The position numbers were made by a program, and so were the translations under genes. Below the pieces are notes generated by a model. That model worked only from the letters and a program-made list of their open reading frames with translations. It was not told the DNA's origin and did not search any database. 64,000 nt of DNA from positions 1-64,000 of the forward strand of contig PWZT01000017.1 of assembly GCA_003567315.1 (NCBI GenBank), given 5' to 3'. Origin of the DNA: Paracoccaceae bacterium (GTDB taxonomy: Bacteria; Pseudomonadota; Alphaproteobacteria; Rhodobacterales; Rhodobacteraceae). How positions within the stretch are numbered: position 1 is the stretch's first letter; the number at the start of each line of letters is the position of its first letter. Shown here piece by piece: positions 30,158 through 38,930 of this stretch.

Positions 30158-31003
30158 ATGGATGATCCGAAAACGCTGGTATCCACGGAGTGGCTCGCCC
30201 AGCATCTCAACGATCCCGATCTGCGCATCCTCGATGCAAGCTGGTACCTGCCGCAGATGGGCCGCGATGCGCGCGCTGAATACGAGGCAGGCCACATACC
30301 CGGAGCCCGTTTCTTCGATATCGACGAGATCAGCGACCATCGCTCCAGCCTGCCGCATATGGCACCGCCGGTGGAGAAATTCATGTCGCGCATGCGCGCA
30401 ATGGGGGTGGGCGACGGGCACCAGGTGGTGGTCTATGACGGGATGGGGCTTTTTTCCGCCGCGCGGGTCTGGTGGCTCTTCCGGCTGATGGGCAAGAGCG
30501 ATGTGGCCGTGCTCGACGGGGGCTTCCCGAAATGGCAGGCCGAAGGGCGCGAAGTCGAGGATCTGGCCCCTGTCCTGCGCGAGCGGCATATCACGGTCCA
30601 GCGTCAGGCGCATATGGTCAAGGATGTGAGCGAAGTCGCCGCCGCCGTCAAACTGCGTGACTGGCAGATCCTCGATGCGCGTTCCGCCGAGCGTTTTCGT
30701 GGCGATACGCCCGAGCCCCGCGAAGGTTTGCGCGCGGGCCATATGCCGGGCGCGTTGAACCTGCCGTTCACCGAGCTTTTCAACCCCGATGGCACGATGA
30801 AGCAGGGCGATGCGCTGCGCGCGGCCTTCGAGGGCGCAGGCGTCGATCTGGAGCGCCGGGTCATCACGACCTGCGGCTCGGGCATCACTGCGGCCGTGCT
30901 CAGCCTCGGGCTCGAAATGCTCGGGCATCGCGATCACGCGCTTTATGATGGCTCCTGGACCGAATGGGGGCAGTTTCCTGATCTGAAGGTCGAGACCGGA
31001 TGA
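30158..31003 (+). CDS. sseA: 3-mercaptopyruvate sulfurtransferase (rhodanese family)
   Basis: This 281-residue two-domain rhodanese transfers sulfur from 3-mercaptopyruvate, probably to cyanide or thiol acceptors. The inactive first rhodanese domain spans residues about 8-125 (GHIPGARFFDIDEISD), and the active one about 155-275. The loop CGSGITA with its catalytic Cys followed by GSGxTA matches the mercaptopyruvate type rather than CRKGVT thiosulfate type. ATG 30158 is six bases after AAGGGAG and is preferred. It overlaps the GNAT gene by four bases. Confidence 0.92.
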   Translation: MDDPKTLVSTEWLAQHLNDPDLRILDASWYLPQMGRDARAEYEAGHIPGARFFDIDEISDHRSSLPHMAPPVEKFMSRMRAMGVGDGHQVVVYDGMGLFSAARVWWLFRLMGKSDVAVLDGGFPKWQAEGREVEDLAPVLRERHITVQRQAHMVKDVSEVAAAVKLRDWQILDARSAERFRGDTPEPREGLRAGHMPGALNLPFTELFNPDGTMKQGDALRAAFEGAGVDLERRVITTCGSGITAAVLSLGLEMLGHRDHALYDGSWTEWGQFPDLKVETG

Positions 31004-31560
31004 CCACGCATCACGCGGGCGAGACTATTTCCTACACGGTCACATTCCTCGAGATGACCGCCCGGCCCGGCTATGGCTGGCCACATACGCCCGTGGGCAT
31101 GACGGGCGCGCTTCTGCGGGCCGAAAACCCGCCTGTGTGGTATTTCCGTGCGCTTTATGATGCTGTCGGGCGCGATTATGCTTGGACCGATCTGCATGAG
31201 AATGAGGACCGCGACATCGCCGACTGGCTGGCCGATGAAAATGTCGCGCTTTATTCGCTGATCGATCATGGCTGGCCGAAAGGCTTTTTCATGCTTGATG
31301 CGCGCGAAAACACGGCCTGCGATCTGAGCTATTTCGGCCTTGTGCCGGAGGCTGTGGGGCGAGGCCTCGGCGGCTGGATGCTGCGCACGGCCATTCTGAC
31401 CGCCTGGGAGCGTCCGGGGCTGGAAGTGTTGCGCGTCAATACCTGCACGCTCGACCATCCGCGCGCGCTGATCCAATACCAGAAACACGGCTTCACCCCG
31501 GTCCGACAGGAAGAGCGCAGTCGCGTCCTGACCCGCGACTGGACCCCGGCCCCCGACTGA
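31000..31560 (+). CDS. GNAT family N-acetyltransferase
   Basis: This 186-residue GCN5-related acetyltransferase contains the acetyl-CoA-binding motif A in GLVPEAVGRGLGGWMLRTA, and the C-terminal HGFTPVRQ strand-helix. Its start overlaps the sseA stop (ATGA), so the two are translationally coupled, and the aminotransferase follows 11 bases later. The acceptor substrate is unknown; the run sseA-GNAT-aminotransferase hints at amino-acid or sulfur metabolism. Confidence 0.85.
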   Translation: MTTHHAGETISYTVTFLEMTARPGYGWPHTPVGMTGALLRAENPPVWYFRALYDAVGRDYAWTDLHENEDRDIADWLADENVALYSLIDHGWPKGFFMLDARENTACDLSYFGLVPEAVGRGLGGWMLRTAILTAWERPGLEVLRVNTCTLDHPRALIQYQKHGFTPVRQEERSRVLTRDWTPAPD

Positions 31561-31571
31561 GAAGATGCGAT

Positions 31572-32759
31572 ATGTTTGAGACACTGCCCGCGCCGAAGCT
31601 CGACGGGATCATCGCCCTGATGCAGGCCTTTGCAGATGATCCGCGCGCGGAGAAAGTCGATCTGGGTGTGGGCGTCTATCGCGATGAATACGGACGCACG
31701 CCGGTCATGCGGGCGGTCAAGGCTGCGGAGGCGCGGATACTCGAGGCGCAGGACAGCAAGAGCTATCTCTCGCTCGCAGGCGACCGCGCCTTTCTGGAAG
31801 CGATGGAGACGCTGCTCCTGGGCGGTTCAGTGCCAGGCGCGCGGGTGGCGGCAGTAGGCACGCCTGGCGGGACGGCGGCTGTGCGCCAGATTTGCGAGTT
31901 GATCAAGCGCGCGCGGCCCGAGGCCACGATCTGGGTGAGCGCGCAGACATGGCCCAACCACCTGCCCCTGATCGCTGCGGCGGGTATGCAGTCGCGGCCC
32001 TATCGCTATCTCGACCGCGAGAGCGGGGCGCTGGATCGCGAAGGGTTCTTTGCCGATCTGGAGCAGATGGCCGCGGGCGATGTGGTATTGTTGCATGGCT
32101 GCTGCCACAACCCCACAGGCGTGGACCTGAGCCTGCAGGATTGGGCCGAAACGGCTGCGCTCATCGAGCGGCGTGGCATGGTGCCTTTCGTGGACATGGC
32201 CTATCAGGGCTTTGGCGTGAGCCTCGACGCGGATGCGGGGGGACTGCGCCATCTGGCCGCGCGGCTCCCCGAAGTGCTGGTGGCCGCGAGTTGTTCCAAG
32301 AATTTCGGGCTGTATCGCGAGCGGGTGGGGCTTGCGATGGCCGTGGTGGAACCTGGTTTGCGCGATACGCTTGCAGGCACGCTGGCGGGGTTGAACCGGC
32401 AGAGCTTCGCGTTTCCGCCAGATCATGGCGGGCGGGTTGTGAGCACGATCCTGGGCGACACAGCCCTGCGCCATGGCTGGCAGGGCGAGTTGGACGCGAT
32501 GCGCATCCGCGTGGCGGAGAACCGGCGCGCATTGGCGGAGGCGATCCGGGCCGAGACCGGCTCGGACCGCTTTGGCTTTATCGCCGCCCAAAACGGGATG
32601 TTCTCACTGTTGCCGCTGGCGCCTGCGGAAGTGGAGACACTGCGCGACAAGCACGCGATCTATATGCTGGGTGATGGGCGCGTGAATATGGCGGGGCTGA
32701 ATGCCGAGACGATTGACGTGACAGCGCGGGCAATTGCCGAGGTCTTGCAAGCGCGGTAG
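31572..32759 (+). CDS. Aspartate/aromatic-amino-acid aminotransferase (class I)
   Basis: This 395-residue PLP-dependent class-I aminotransferase is of the AspC/TyrB type. The Schiff-base lysine is in ASCSKNFGLYRERVG, and GCCHNPTGVDL is the cofactor-binding NPTG motif. DMAYQGFG gives the Asp/Tyr pair. The near-complete family motifs suggest activity toward aspartate or aromatic amino acids. It is the third gene of the sseA-GNAT run and is convergent with xseA. Confidence 0.92.
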   Translation: MFETLPAPKLDGIIALMQAFADDPRAEKVDLGVGVYRDEYGRTPVMRAVKAAEARILEAQDSKSYLSLAGDRAFLEAMETLLLGGSVPGARVAAVGTPGGTAAVRQICELIKRARPEATIWVSAQTWPNHLPLIAAAGMQSRPYRYLDRESGALDREGFFADLEQMAAGDVVLLHGCCHNPTGVDLSLQDWAETAALIERRGMVPFVDMAYQGFGVSLDADAGGLRHLAARLPEVLVAASCSKNFGLYRERVGLAMAVVEPGLRDTLAGTLAGLNRQSFAFPPDHGGRVVSTILGDTALRHGWQGELDAMRIRVAENRRALAEAIRAETGSDRFGFIAAQNGMFSLLPLAPAEVETLRDKHAIYMLGDGRVNMAGLNAETIDVTARAIAEVLQAR

Positions 32760-32775
32760 CAGGCGTCGCGCCTGC
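32759..32775. terminator. Short perfect hairpin after the aminotransferase gene
   Basis: GCAGGCG (32759-32765) and CGCCTGC (32769-32775) form a 7-base-pair stem with a TCG loop, starting in the stop codon's last base. There is no adjacent T-run (one is at 32815-32819), so terminator function is uncertain. Confidence 0.3.
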
Positions 32776-32831
32776 CTTCGAAGCTGCGCCGTTGCGCGGG
32801 CGGCATATTGAGTATTTTTGGCAAGATGAAA

Positions 32832-34259
32832 TCAGAAGAGACTGCCTTGCTCGGGCGGTTTCTTGGCAGGCTTGCCGGATTTGGGGGCTTGCTGCGGTTG
32901 CGCGTGCAGGCGGCTGTCGGCGAATTCGATCTCGAGCATTCGGGCCTTGGCGGCCGCGCGGGCCTCGGTCAGGACTGCGCCGTCTGCATCGCGCACCACC
33001 GCATAGCCGCGCCGGAGCGTGGCGGGATAGCCCAGCGACTGGCGCAGCCTCTCGAGCGATTCGAGCCGCGTGGTGTGGGTGTCGAGCCGCGCGGTGATGG
33101 CGCGGGTGGCGCGGGCGGCGCGTTCGTCGAGGCGCTCGCGCGACTTTTCGATCTGGAAGCGGATGGTCGCGGGGCGCAGCCCGGCGGCGGTGCTGCGCAA
33201 TTCCTGCCCCTTGGTCGTGATCAGCGCGCGCAATGATCCCGGGAAGCGTTCGCTCCATTGATCGAACCGTTGCAGCGCGGGCGCAAGCAGCGTCTCGGCG
33301 CGCGGCAGCGCGCGGGAGAGATCGGCGAGGCGCTGGCGCCGGGTGCTGGCCATCTGCCCGCCCGCACGGATGAGCCGTGCCTCCAGCCCGGTGAGATGCG
33401 CCATCAGTTCGGCCTGGACCGGCACGGCAATCTCGGCAGCGGCCGTCGGTGTGGGCGCGCGCTGATCGGCGGCGAAGTCGATCAATGTGGTGTCGGTTTC
33501 ATGGCCCACAGCGGAGATCAGCGGGATGCGGCTTGCGGCAGCGGCGCGCACGACGATTTCCTCATTGAACCCCCAGAGATCCTCGATCGAGCCGCCCCCG
33601 CGCGCCACGATCAGCAGATCAGGGCGCGGGATCGGGCCGTCAGCGCGCAGCGAATTGAACCCGGCAATCGCGCGGGCCACTTCAGGCGCGCAAGCCTGCC
33701 CCTGCACCGCGACAGGCCAGAGGAGCACATGTACGCCGAAGCGGTCATGCAGCCGGTGCAGGATGTCGCGGATCACGGCCCCCTGCGGCGAGGTGATGAC
33801 CCCAATCACGCGGGGCAGGGAGGGCAGGCGCTGCTTGCGCTCGGGGGCGAAGAGCCCTTCGGCGGCCAGCGCGGCCTTGCGCTTTTCCAGCATCGCCATC
33901 AGCGCACCTGCGCCCGCGGGCTCAATGCTTTCAACCTGCAACTGGTATTTCGATTGCGGCGCGAAGGTCGTGAGCCGCCCGGTAGCGATGACTTCCATCC
34001 CTTCCTCGGGCTTGACCGCCATGCGCGCGACCTGGCCCTTCCAGCTCACGCCCGCGATGACGGCACGCTCATCCTTTAGGTCGAAATACATATGCCCTGT
34101 GCGCGCCACCACGACGCGGCCCACTTCGCCGCGCACGCGCACGCGTCCGAACTCGCCCTCGAGCACGCGTTTGACTGCGCCCGAGATCTCGGCCACCGAG
34201 AATTCAGGGGTGTTGCTGGCGGGCTCGTCGATCAGGTCCATGCGGGTCTCGCTTGTCAT
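32832..34259 (-). CDS. xseA: Exodeoxyribonuclease VII large subunit
   Basis: This 475-residue subunit of the ssDNA exonuclease has an N-terminal OB-fold (residues about 15-110, with VRVRGEVGRVVVARTGHMYFD), the catalytic domain (SLPRVIGVITSPQGAVIRDI and DLLIVARGGGSIEDLWGFN), and a long coiled-coil C-terminus rich in Arg (about 280-410). The small subunit xseB is not in the window. It is divergent from purD with a 54-base gap. ATG at 34259 is taken; one at 34241 is possible. Confidence 0.92.
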   Translation of the reverse strand: MTSETRMDLIDEPASNTPEFSVAEISGAVKRVLEGEFGRVRVRGEVGRVVVARTGHMYFDLKDERAVIAGVSWKGQVARMAVKPEEGMEVIATGRLTTFAPQSKYQLQVESIEPAGAGALMAMLEKRKAALAAEGLFAPERKQRLPSLPRVIGVITSPQGAVIRDILHRLHDRFGVHVLLWPVAVQGQACAPEVARAIAGFNSLRADGPIPRPDLLIVARGGGSIEDLWGFNEEIVVRAAAASRIPLISAVGHETDTTLIDFAADQRAPTPTAAAEIAVPVQAELMAHLTGLEARLIRAGGQMASTRRQRLADLSRALPRAETLLAPALQRFDQWSERFPGSLRALITTKGQELRSTAAGLRPATIRFQIEKSRERLDERAARATRAITARLDTHTTRLESLERLRQSLGYPATLRRGYAVVRDADGAVLTEARAAAKARMLEIEFADSRLHAQPQQAPKSGKPAKKPPEQGSLF

Positions 34260-34313
34260 ACCGGCACGACAACCCTAGAACGCGCGGCAGCGAAGGCCAA
34301 GAGAGGGCGGGTA

Positions 34314-35576
34314 ATGAATATTCTGGTGCTGGGCAGTGGCGGACGCGAAGATGCGCTGGCCTGGGCGATCCTGCAGAACCCGAAATGCGACCGGCTGATC
34401 TGCGCGCCCGGCAATGCGGGTATGGAGGCGATGGCCGAATGCGCCGATCTCGATATCTGCAATGGCGGGGCCGTGGCCAATTTCTGCGAGGAAAACGCGA
34501 TTGATTTCGTAATGATCGGGCCGGAGGCGCCGCTGGCAGCAGGCGTCGCGGATCGTTTGCGCGCGGTGGGGATAAGCTGCTTTGGCCCTTCGGCGGCGGC
34601 GGCGAAGCTGGAAGCCTCAAAAGCCTTTACCAAGGAGATCTGCGCGGCTGTGGGCGCGCCGACCGCCGCCTATGCGCGTTTCACCGACGCTCACGCTGCG
34701 CGCGACTACATCGCTGCGCAGGGCGCGCCCATTGTGGTCAAGGCCGACGGGCTCGCGGCGGGCAAGGGCGTGATCGTGGCCATGACCGAGGCCGAGGCGC
34801 TGGCCGCGATTGACACGATGTTCGGCGGCGAGTTCGGCGCGGCCGGGGCGGAAGTCGTAATCGAGGAATTCATGGAGGGCGAAGAGGCGTCCTTCTTCGT
34901 GCTGGTCGATGGCGAGAGCTGTCTGCCCATCGGCACGGCGCAGGACCACAAGCGCGTGGGCGAGAGCGATACCGGGCCGAACACGGGCGGCATGGGGGCC
35001 TATTCGCCAGCGCCTGTATTGAGTGACGCGATTGCGGATATGGCGCTCGAGCAGATCATCCGCCCGACCATGGCCGAGATGGCGCGGCGCGGAATGCCTT
35101 ATCAGGGCGTGCTTTATGCGGGGTTGATGATCCGCGACGGGCAGCCGCGGCTGGTGGAATATAATGTCCGCTTCGGCGATCCCGAATGTCAGGTGCTGAT
35201 GATGCGTCTGGGCGCGCAGGCGCTCGATCTGATGATGGCCTGCGCCGAGGGGCGGCTTGATGAGATGGCCGTCAACTGGGCCGATGACCATGCGATGACC
35301 GTTGTGATGGCCGCGCAGGGCTATCCGGGCGAGTATGCCAAGGGCAGCGAAATCCGGGGGCTGGAGGCTTGCCCGCGCGACAGCGCGCATATGGTGTTTC
35401 ATGCGGGCACCAAGGCCGAGCGCGGGCGCGTGCTTGCCAATGGCGGGCGGGTGCTTAATGTCACGGCGCGCGGTGCCACGCTGGCCGAGGCGCGTGCGCG
35501 GGCTTACGATATGATTGATCGGCTCGACTGGCCCGAAGGGTTTTGCAGGCGCGATATAGGCTGGCGGGCGCTCTGA
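34314..35576 (+). CDS. purD: Phosphoribosylamine-glycine ligase (GAR synthetase)
   Basis: This 420-residue ATP-grasp enzyme makes glycinamide ribonucleotide in purine biosynthesis. The N-domain starts with LVLGSGGREDALAWAI; the usual GGREH has Asp in place of His. The ATP-grasp core shows VVKADGLAAGKGVIVA, the metal/phosphate site DTGPNTGGMGAYSPAP and VEYNVRFGDPECQ. The start at 34314 gives the typical N-terminus with GAGAGGG upstream. Length is full. Confidence 0.93.
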   Translation: MNILVLGSGGREDALAWAILQNPKCDRLICAPGNAGMEAMAECADLDICNGGAVANFCEENAIDFVMIGPEAPLAAGVADRLRAVGISCFGPSAAAAKLEASKAFTKEICAAVGAPTAAYARFTDAHAARDYIAAQGAPIVVKADGLAAGKGVIVAMTEAEALAAIDTMFGGEFGAAGAEVVIEEFMEGEEASFFVLVDGESCLPIGTAQDHKRVGESDTGPNTGGMGAYSPAPVLSDAIADMALEQIIRPTMAEMARRGMPYQGVLYAGLMIRDGQPRLVEYNVRFGDPECQVLMMRLGAQALDLMMACAEGRLDEMAVNWADDHAMTVVMAAQGYPGEYAKGSEIRGLEACPRDSAHMVFHAGTKAERGRVLANGGRVLNVTARGATLAEARARAYDMIDRLDWPEGFCRRDIGWRAL

Positions 35577-35590
35577 ACCCGCCTGCGCGG

Positions 35591-35992
35591 TCAGACGCCG
35601 ATTTCAGGTCCGGGACAGATCAGCGGGCGTGAACTGCGCTGAACTTCATAAAGTTTCGTGCCTTCGCCTTCGCCCATGAAACGGGCATTGAGCCCCTGCT
35701 CGCCGCGCCAGAAGACCCAGCAATGTTCTTCATGCGGGGCATCGTCATAGATGAAGCAAATCTGTTCATCGCGGTCGAACCAGCGACCCTCGCGGCATTC
35801 ATCCCCCATGAAGGCCCATGTGGTGCGCCGTCCGGGGTGAAATTCCTCGATCCCGTAGGGCTGACCGTCGAAGCCGAAAGTGAGCGTCTGGCCGGTCACA
35901 TAGCTCTCGAACTCCTCGGCCGTCATCAGGTCTTGTGCGAAAACCGGGGTGGCGAGCCACGCCATGAGCAGGGCTTGGGGAAGATATTTCAT
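35591..35992 (-). CDS. Small secreted protein of unknown function
   Basis: This 133-residue protein has a clear Sec signal peptide (MKYLPQALLMAWLATPVFAQ, cleaved near residue 20) and a mature part of about 113 residues containing four cysteines (DECREGRW, CFIYDD, EHCWVFWRG, ICPGPE), which likely form disulfides in the periplasm. I do not recognise a family. AAGGAGA lies six bases upstream of the start, and the start overlaps the stop of the AlkB-like gene by four bases, so the two are coupled. Confidence 0.72.
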   Translation of the reverse strand: MKYLPQALLMAWLATPVFAQDLMTAEEFESYVTGQTLTFGFDGQPYGIEEFHPGRRTTWAFMGDECREGRWFDRDEQICFIYDDAPHEEHCWVFWRGEQGLNARFMGEGEGTKLYEVQRSSRPLICPGPEIGV

Positions 35993-37023
35993 CGGCTGTC
36001 TCCTTGCGCCGCGGCGAGAGCGTGAGCGGCCCGCTTGTCCATCATCTTGAACCATAGTGGCGGGAACAGCGCAATCACACCCATGAGAGGTAGGCTGTAA
36101 GGCAGGATCGGCATACCCGTTTCCAGCCGGAGTGCCGGGAAAATGCGCGTAGGGTTTGCGTGATGGTCGGAATGGCGCGTGACGTTGACAGTCATCAGCG
36201 AGGTGAACCAATGCGGGCTGTTCCAGCTATGCTGCGGGCCTTGCGGCTCAAAACTGCCATCGGGCAAGGCGCGGCGGGCAAGCCCGTAATGCTGGAGGTA
36301 ATCGACCATCGCATGTTGGAACTGCGCATAGGCGGCGAAGCCGATGAGCGCGGCGACCCCGCCCCAGCCCGCGCCGAGCCACGCCAGCGCCAAGACCACA
36401 AGCGCGCCGCCAATATAAGTGACATAAGGGTTTATCCGCCCCGATCGCGCGGCGCGGGCCCGCTCGATCCGAAAGCCCTCGCGCAGATTGCCCCAGAGGC
36501 TGCGCGGCAGGTAGCTGTAGAAACTGACGCCAAGCGGCGGGAAATTGGGGTCGCGCGGGGTGGCGACATGGGGGTGATGCAGGAGCCTGTGCGTGGTGGT
36601 GACATGGCCGTAGAGCATCGAGATGAATACCCATTTGCCAAGCGCGAAGAGCCCGCGATGTGTGCGGTGGATCAATTCATGCGCATTGGCGATGCTGACT
36701 TGCCCGAAATAGAGCCCGAAGGCGAGGAAACCCGCGATGCGCTCGTCCACGCCCAGCCCGGTCGCCCCGGCCACAGCCAGAACCCCCAACGCCATGAGCC
36801 CAAAATGCGCAAGCGCCAGTGCGACCGAGAGCGCGTTTGCGCCTCGCTCGACTGCATCGGGCTCGGCGGGGGCTGTGCGCCATGCGACAAGCTCATCCGC
36901 CAGCGCCGCGATGACCGAGACATAGGCGAGCGCCACCCATACCCAGAGTCCGCCCGCGACCCCCGCCGAACCAAGCAGCAGGACCGGCACCAGTGCGGCG
37001 AGTGTGAAGGGCAGAAGCGGCAT
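35989..37023 (-). CDS. AlkB-like membrane-bound diiron monooxygenase (alkane 1-monooxygenase family)
   Basis: This 344-residue membrane enzyme has the full histidine set of the AlkB family: NAHELIHR (His115, His119), HVTTTHRLLHHPHVATPRDP (His140, His145, His149-150), LQHYGL (His245) and RHSDHHANP (His284, His287-288). The helices span most of the chain. The family hydroxylates alkanes or related hydrophobic substrates, and the true substrate here is unknown. The start at 37023 has AAGGA ten bases before it. No rubredoxin gene is adjacent. Confidence 0.87.
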   Translation of the reverse strand: MPLLPFTLAALVPVLLLGSAGVAGGLWVWVALAYVSVIAALADELVAWRTAPAEPDAVERGANALSVALALAHFGLMALGVLAVAGATGLGVDERIAGFLAFGLYFGQVSIANAHELIHRTHRGLFALGKWVFISMLYGHVTTTHRLLHHPHVATPRDPNFPPLGVSFYSYLPRSLWGNLREGFRIERARAARSGRINPYVTYIGGALVVLALAWLGAGWGGVAALIGFAAYAQFQHAMVDYLQHYGLARRALPDGSFEPQGPQHSWNSPHWFTSLMTVNVTRHSDHHANPTRIFPALRLETGMPILPYSLPLMGVIALFPPLWFKMMDKRAAHALAAAQGDSR

Positions 37024-37166
37024 TGCGGGGCGGTCCTTGATACTTGGCGTTGATATAACACGCCACTGGGACGCGCACAGCCGCGCAGATTGCCTCAGCC
37101 CGCTTTTCAAGCCTAAGCAACTGCGATAGCTCTGGAGGCGCAAATAGGGTCAAGAGAGGCGTGGGG

Positions 37167-38204
37167 ATGTCGTTTTTCCGAAAGATGAAAGAGCGCATGT
37201 TCCGCGCCTCCTCGAAGCTCGATGAAGGGCTTGAGGCACTGGTCGAGGAGGGAGGACAGGAGGAAACCGCCCCTGAGCAGCAACCTGCCCCGGAAGCCAA
37301 GCCGGAAGCCCAGCCTGCGAAGCCCGGCCTTCTCGGGCGGATGCTCGGGCGTGATGACAGCCCGCGACGGGTGCTCGATGACGAGATGCTCGAGAGCCTC
37401 GAGGAATTGCTGATCCAGGCCGATATGGGGGTGGAAACCGCGATGCGGGTAAGCGCCAATCTGGCCGAGGGGCGGTTTGGCCGCAAACTCTCGGTCAATG
37501 AGATCAAGTCCGCGCTGGTGCAGGAAATCGCGCGCATCATGGAGCCTGTGGCCAAGCCCCTGCCGCTATACCCTGCGCGCCCGCAAGTGGTGCTGGTGGT
37601 AGGCGTGAACGGGGCGGGCAAGACCACGACCATCGGCAAGCTTGCCAGTCAGTTCCGCGCGGCAGGCAAATCGGTGATGATTGCGGCAGGTGATACATTC
37701 CGTGCCGCCGCCGTCGAGCAGTTGCAAATCTGGGGCGAGCGCGCGGGCGTCCCGGTGATGACGGCGCCCGAAGGCTCGGACCCTGCAAGCCTTGCCTATG
37801 AAGCCGTGTCGCGTGCGAAGACCGAGGGCGCGGATCTCCTGATGATCGACACGGCGGGGCGGTTGCAGAACCGCGCCGATCTGATGGAGGAACTGGCCAA
37901 GATCCTGCGCGTGCTGCGCAAGCTCGACACGGACGCGCCACATAATACGCTTCTCGTGCTCGACGCCACGACCGGGCAGAACGCCCTCTCTCAGGTGGAG
38001 ATCTTCCGCAAGCTCGCGGATGTCTCCGGGCTGGTGATGACCAAGCTCGACGGCACCGCGCGCGGCGGCGTTCTGGTTGCGCTGGCCGATCGCTTCGGAT
38101 TGCCGATCCACGCTATCGGTGTGGGCGAGCAGATCGACGATCTGCAAGCGTTCGACCCGGAGGAATTCGCAGCCGCGCTGGTGGGCACGGATCTTCAGGC
38201 GTGA
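37167..38204 (+). CDS. ftsY: Signal recognition particle receptor FtsY
   Basis: This 345-residue GTPase docks the SRP-ribosome complex at the membrane. The N-terminus is a short acidic/proline-alanine-rich A domain (residues about 15-75, EEGGQEETAPEQ), followed by the N helices and the G domain: GVNGAGKTTTIGKLA, DTFRAAAVEQL, LMIDTAGRLQNR and TKLDGTARGG. The start at 37167 follows GAGAGG; a GTG is six bases upstream. The gene ends overlapping the convergent yqgE by ten bases. Confidence 0.95.
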   Translation: MSFFRKMKERMFRASSKLDEGLEALVEEGGQEETAPEQQPAPEAKPEAQPAKPGLLGRMLGRDDSPRRVLDDEMLESLEELLIQADMGVETAMRVSANLAEGRFGRKLSVNEIKSALVQEIARIMEPVAKPLPLYPARPQVVLVVGVNGAGKTTTIGKLASQFRAAGKSVMIAAGDTFRAAAVEQLQIWGERAGVPVMTAPEGSDPASLAYEAVSRAKTEGADLLMIDTAGRLQNRADLMEELAKILRVLRKLDTDAPHNTLLVLDATTGQNALSQVEIFRKLADVSGLVMTKLDGTARGGVLVALADRFGLPIHAIGVGEQIDDLQAFDPEEFAAALVGTDLQA

Positions 38205-38773
38205 CCAGTCGCGCCTGACAGCAGACGCGGGTCGACACCGATCTCATCCAGAGCGGCGGCCCATTTCTGGCTGTCTTCGGTCTCGAACAGCAGTGCGCTG
38301 CCCGAATCGGCCGTCAGCCAGCCTCCGGCCTGAATTTCGCTTTCGAGTTGTTGCGGCCCCCAGCCTGAATAGCCTAGCGCAATCAGGGCATTGCCCGGCC
38401 CCTGACCACGCGCCATCTCGGTCAGGACCTCGACCGAGGTGCTGAGCACGATGCCGTCCGACACCTGCGCGCTACCCTCCGCCCCAAAGAAATCGGGCGT
38501 GTGGATAACGAAGCCGCGCGAGGTCTCAACCGGGCCGCCGAAACGCACCGGCATATCGCGCGCTGCCTCGCCAAGCCCTGCAGCCTCCTCGCTCGGCGAA
38601 ATATCGAGATGCTCCAGCAGCTTGAACAGGCTCAGTTCGGGCAAGGACTTGTTGATGATGATGCCCATCGCCCCTTCGTCCGAATGGGCGCACAGCAAGA
38701 TCACCGAATGCGCGAAGCGCGGATCGGGCATGGACGGCATTGCGATGAGGAGTTTTCCTGTCAGTGCGGTCAT
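38195..38773 (-). CDS. yqgE: YqgE/AlgH family protein (DUF179)
   Basis: This 192-residue protein matches the YqgE/AlgH (UPF0301) family: TGKLLIAMPSMPDPRFAHSV near the start, then GAMGIIINKSLPE, RFGGPVE and ALGYSGWGPQQLESEI. The family has a crystal structure but no agreed function. The start at 38773 gives a normal N-terminus, whereas a longer frame upstream has no homologous look. It overlaps ftsY by ten bases tail to tail. Confidence 0.9.
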   Translation of the reverse strand: MTALTGKLLIAMPSMPDPRFAHSVILLCAHSDEGAMGIIINKSLPELSLFKLLEHLDISPSEEAAGLGEAARDMPVRFGGPVETSRGFVIHTPDFFGAEGSAQVSDGIVLSTSVEVLTEMARGQGPGNALIALGYSGWGPQQLESEIQAGGWLTADSGSALLFETEDSQKWAAALDEIGVDPRLLSGATGHA

Positions 38774-38930
38774 CTGGCATCCGGGCGTTATTTTCCAAAG
38801 ACCATGCCCATCTTGCGGCGTCTTGCCAAGTGTGTGTCTTCGTCGCAATTGGGGCAATCGGGTCACAGGCCCGACAAGTCGCAGCCTTGTGACTTCCAAA
38901 TGGCCCTGCGACGCGGAATCTAGACGACGC

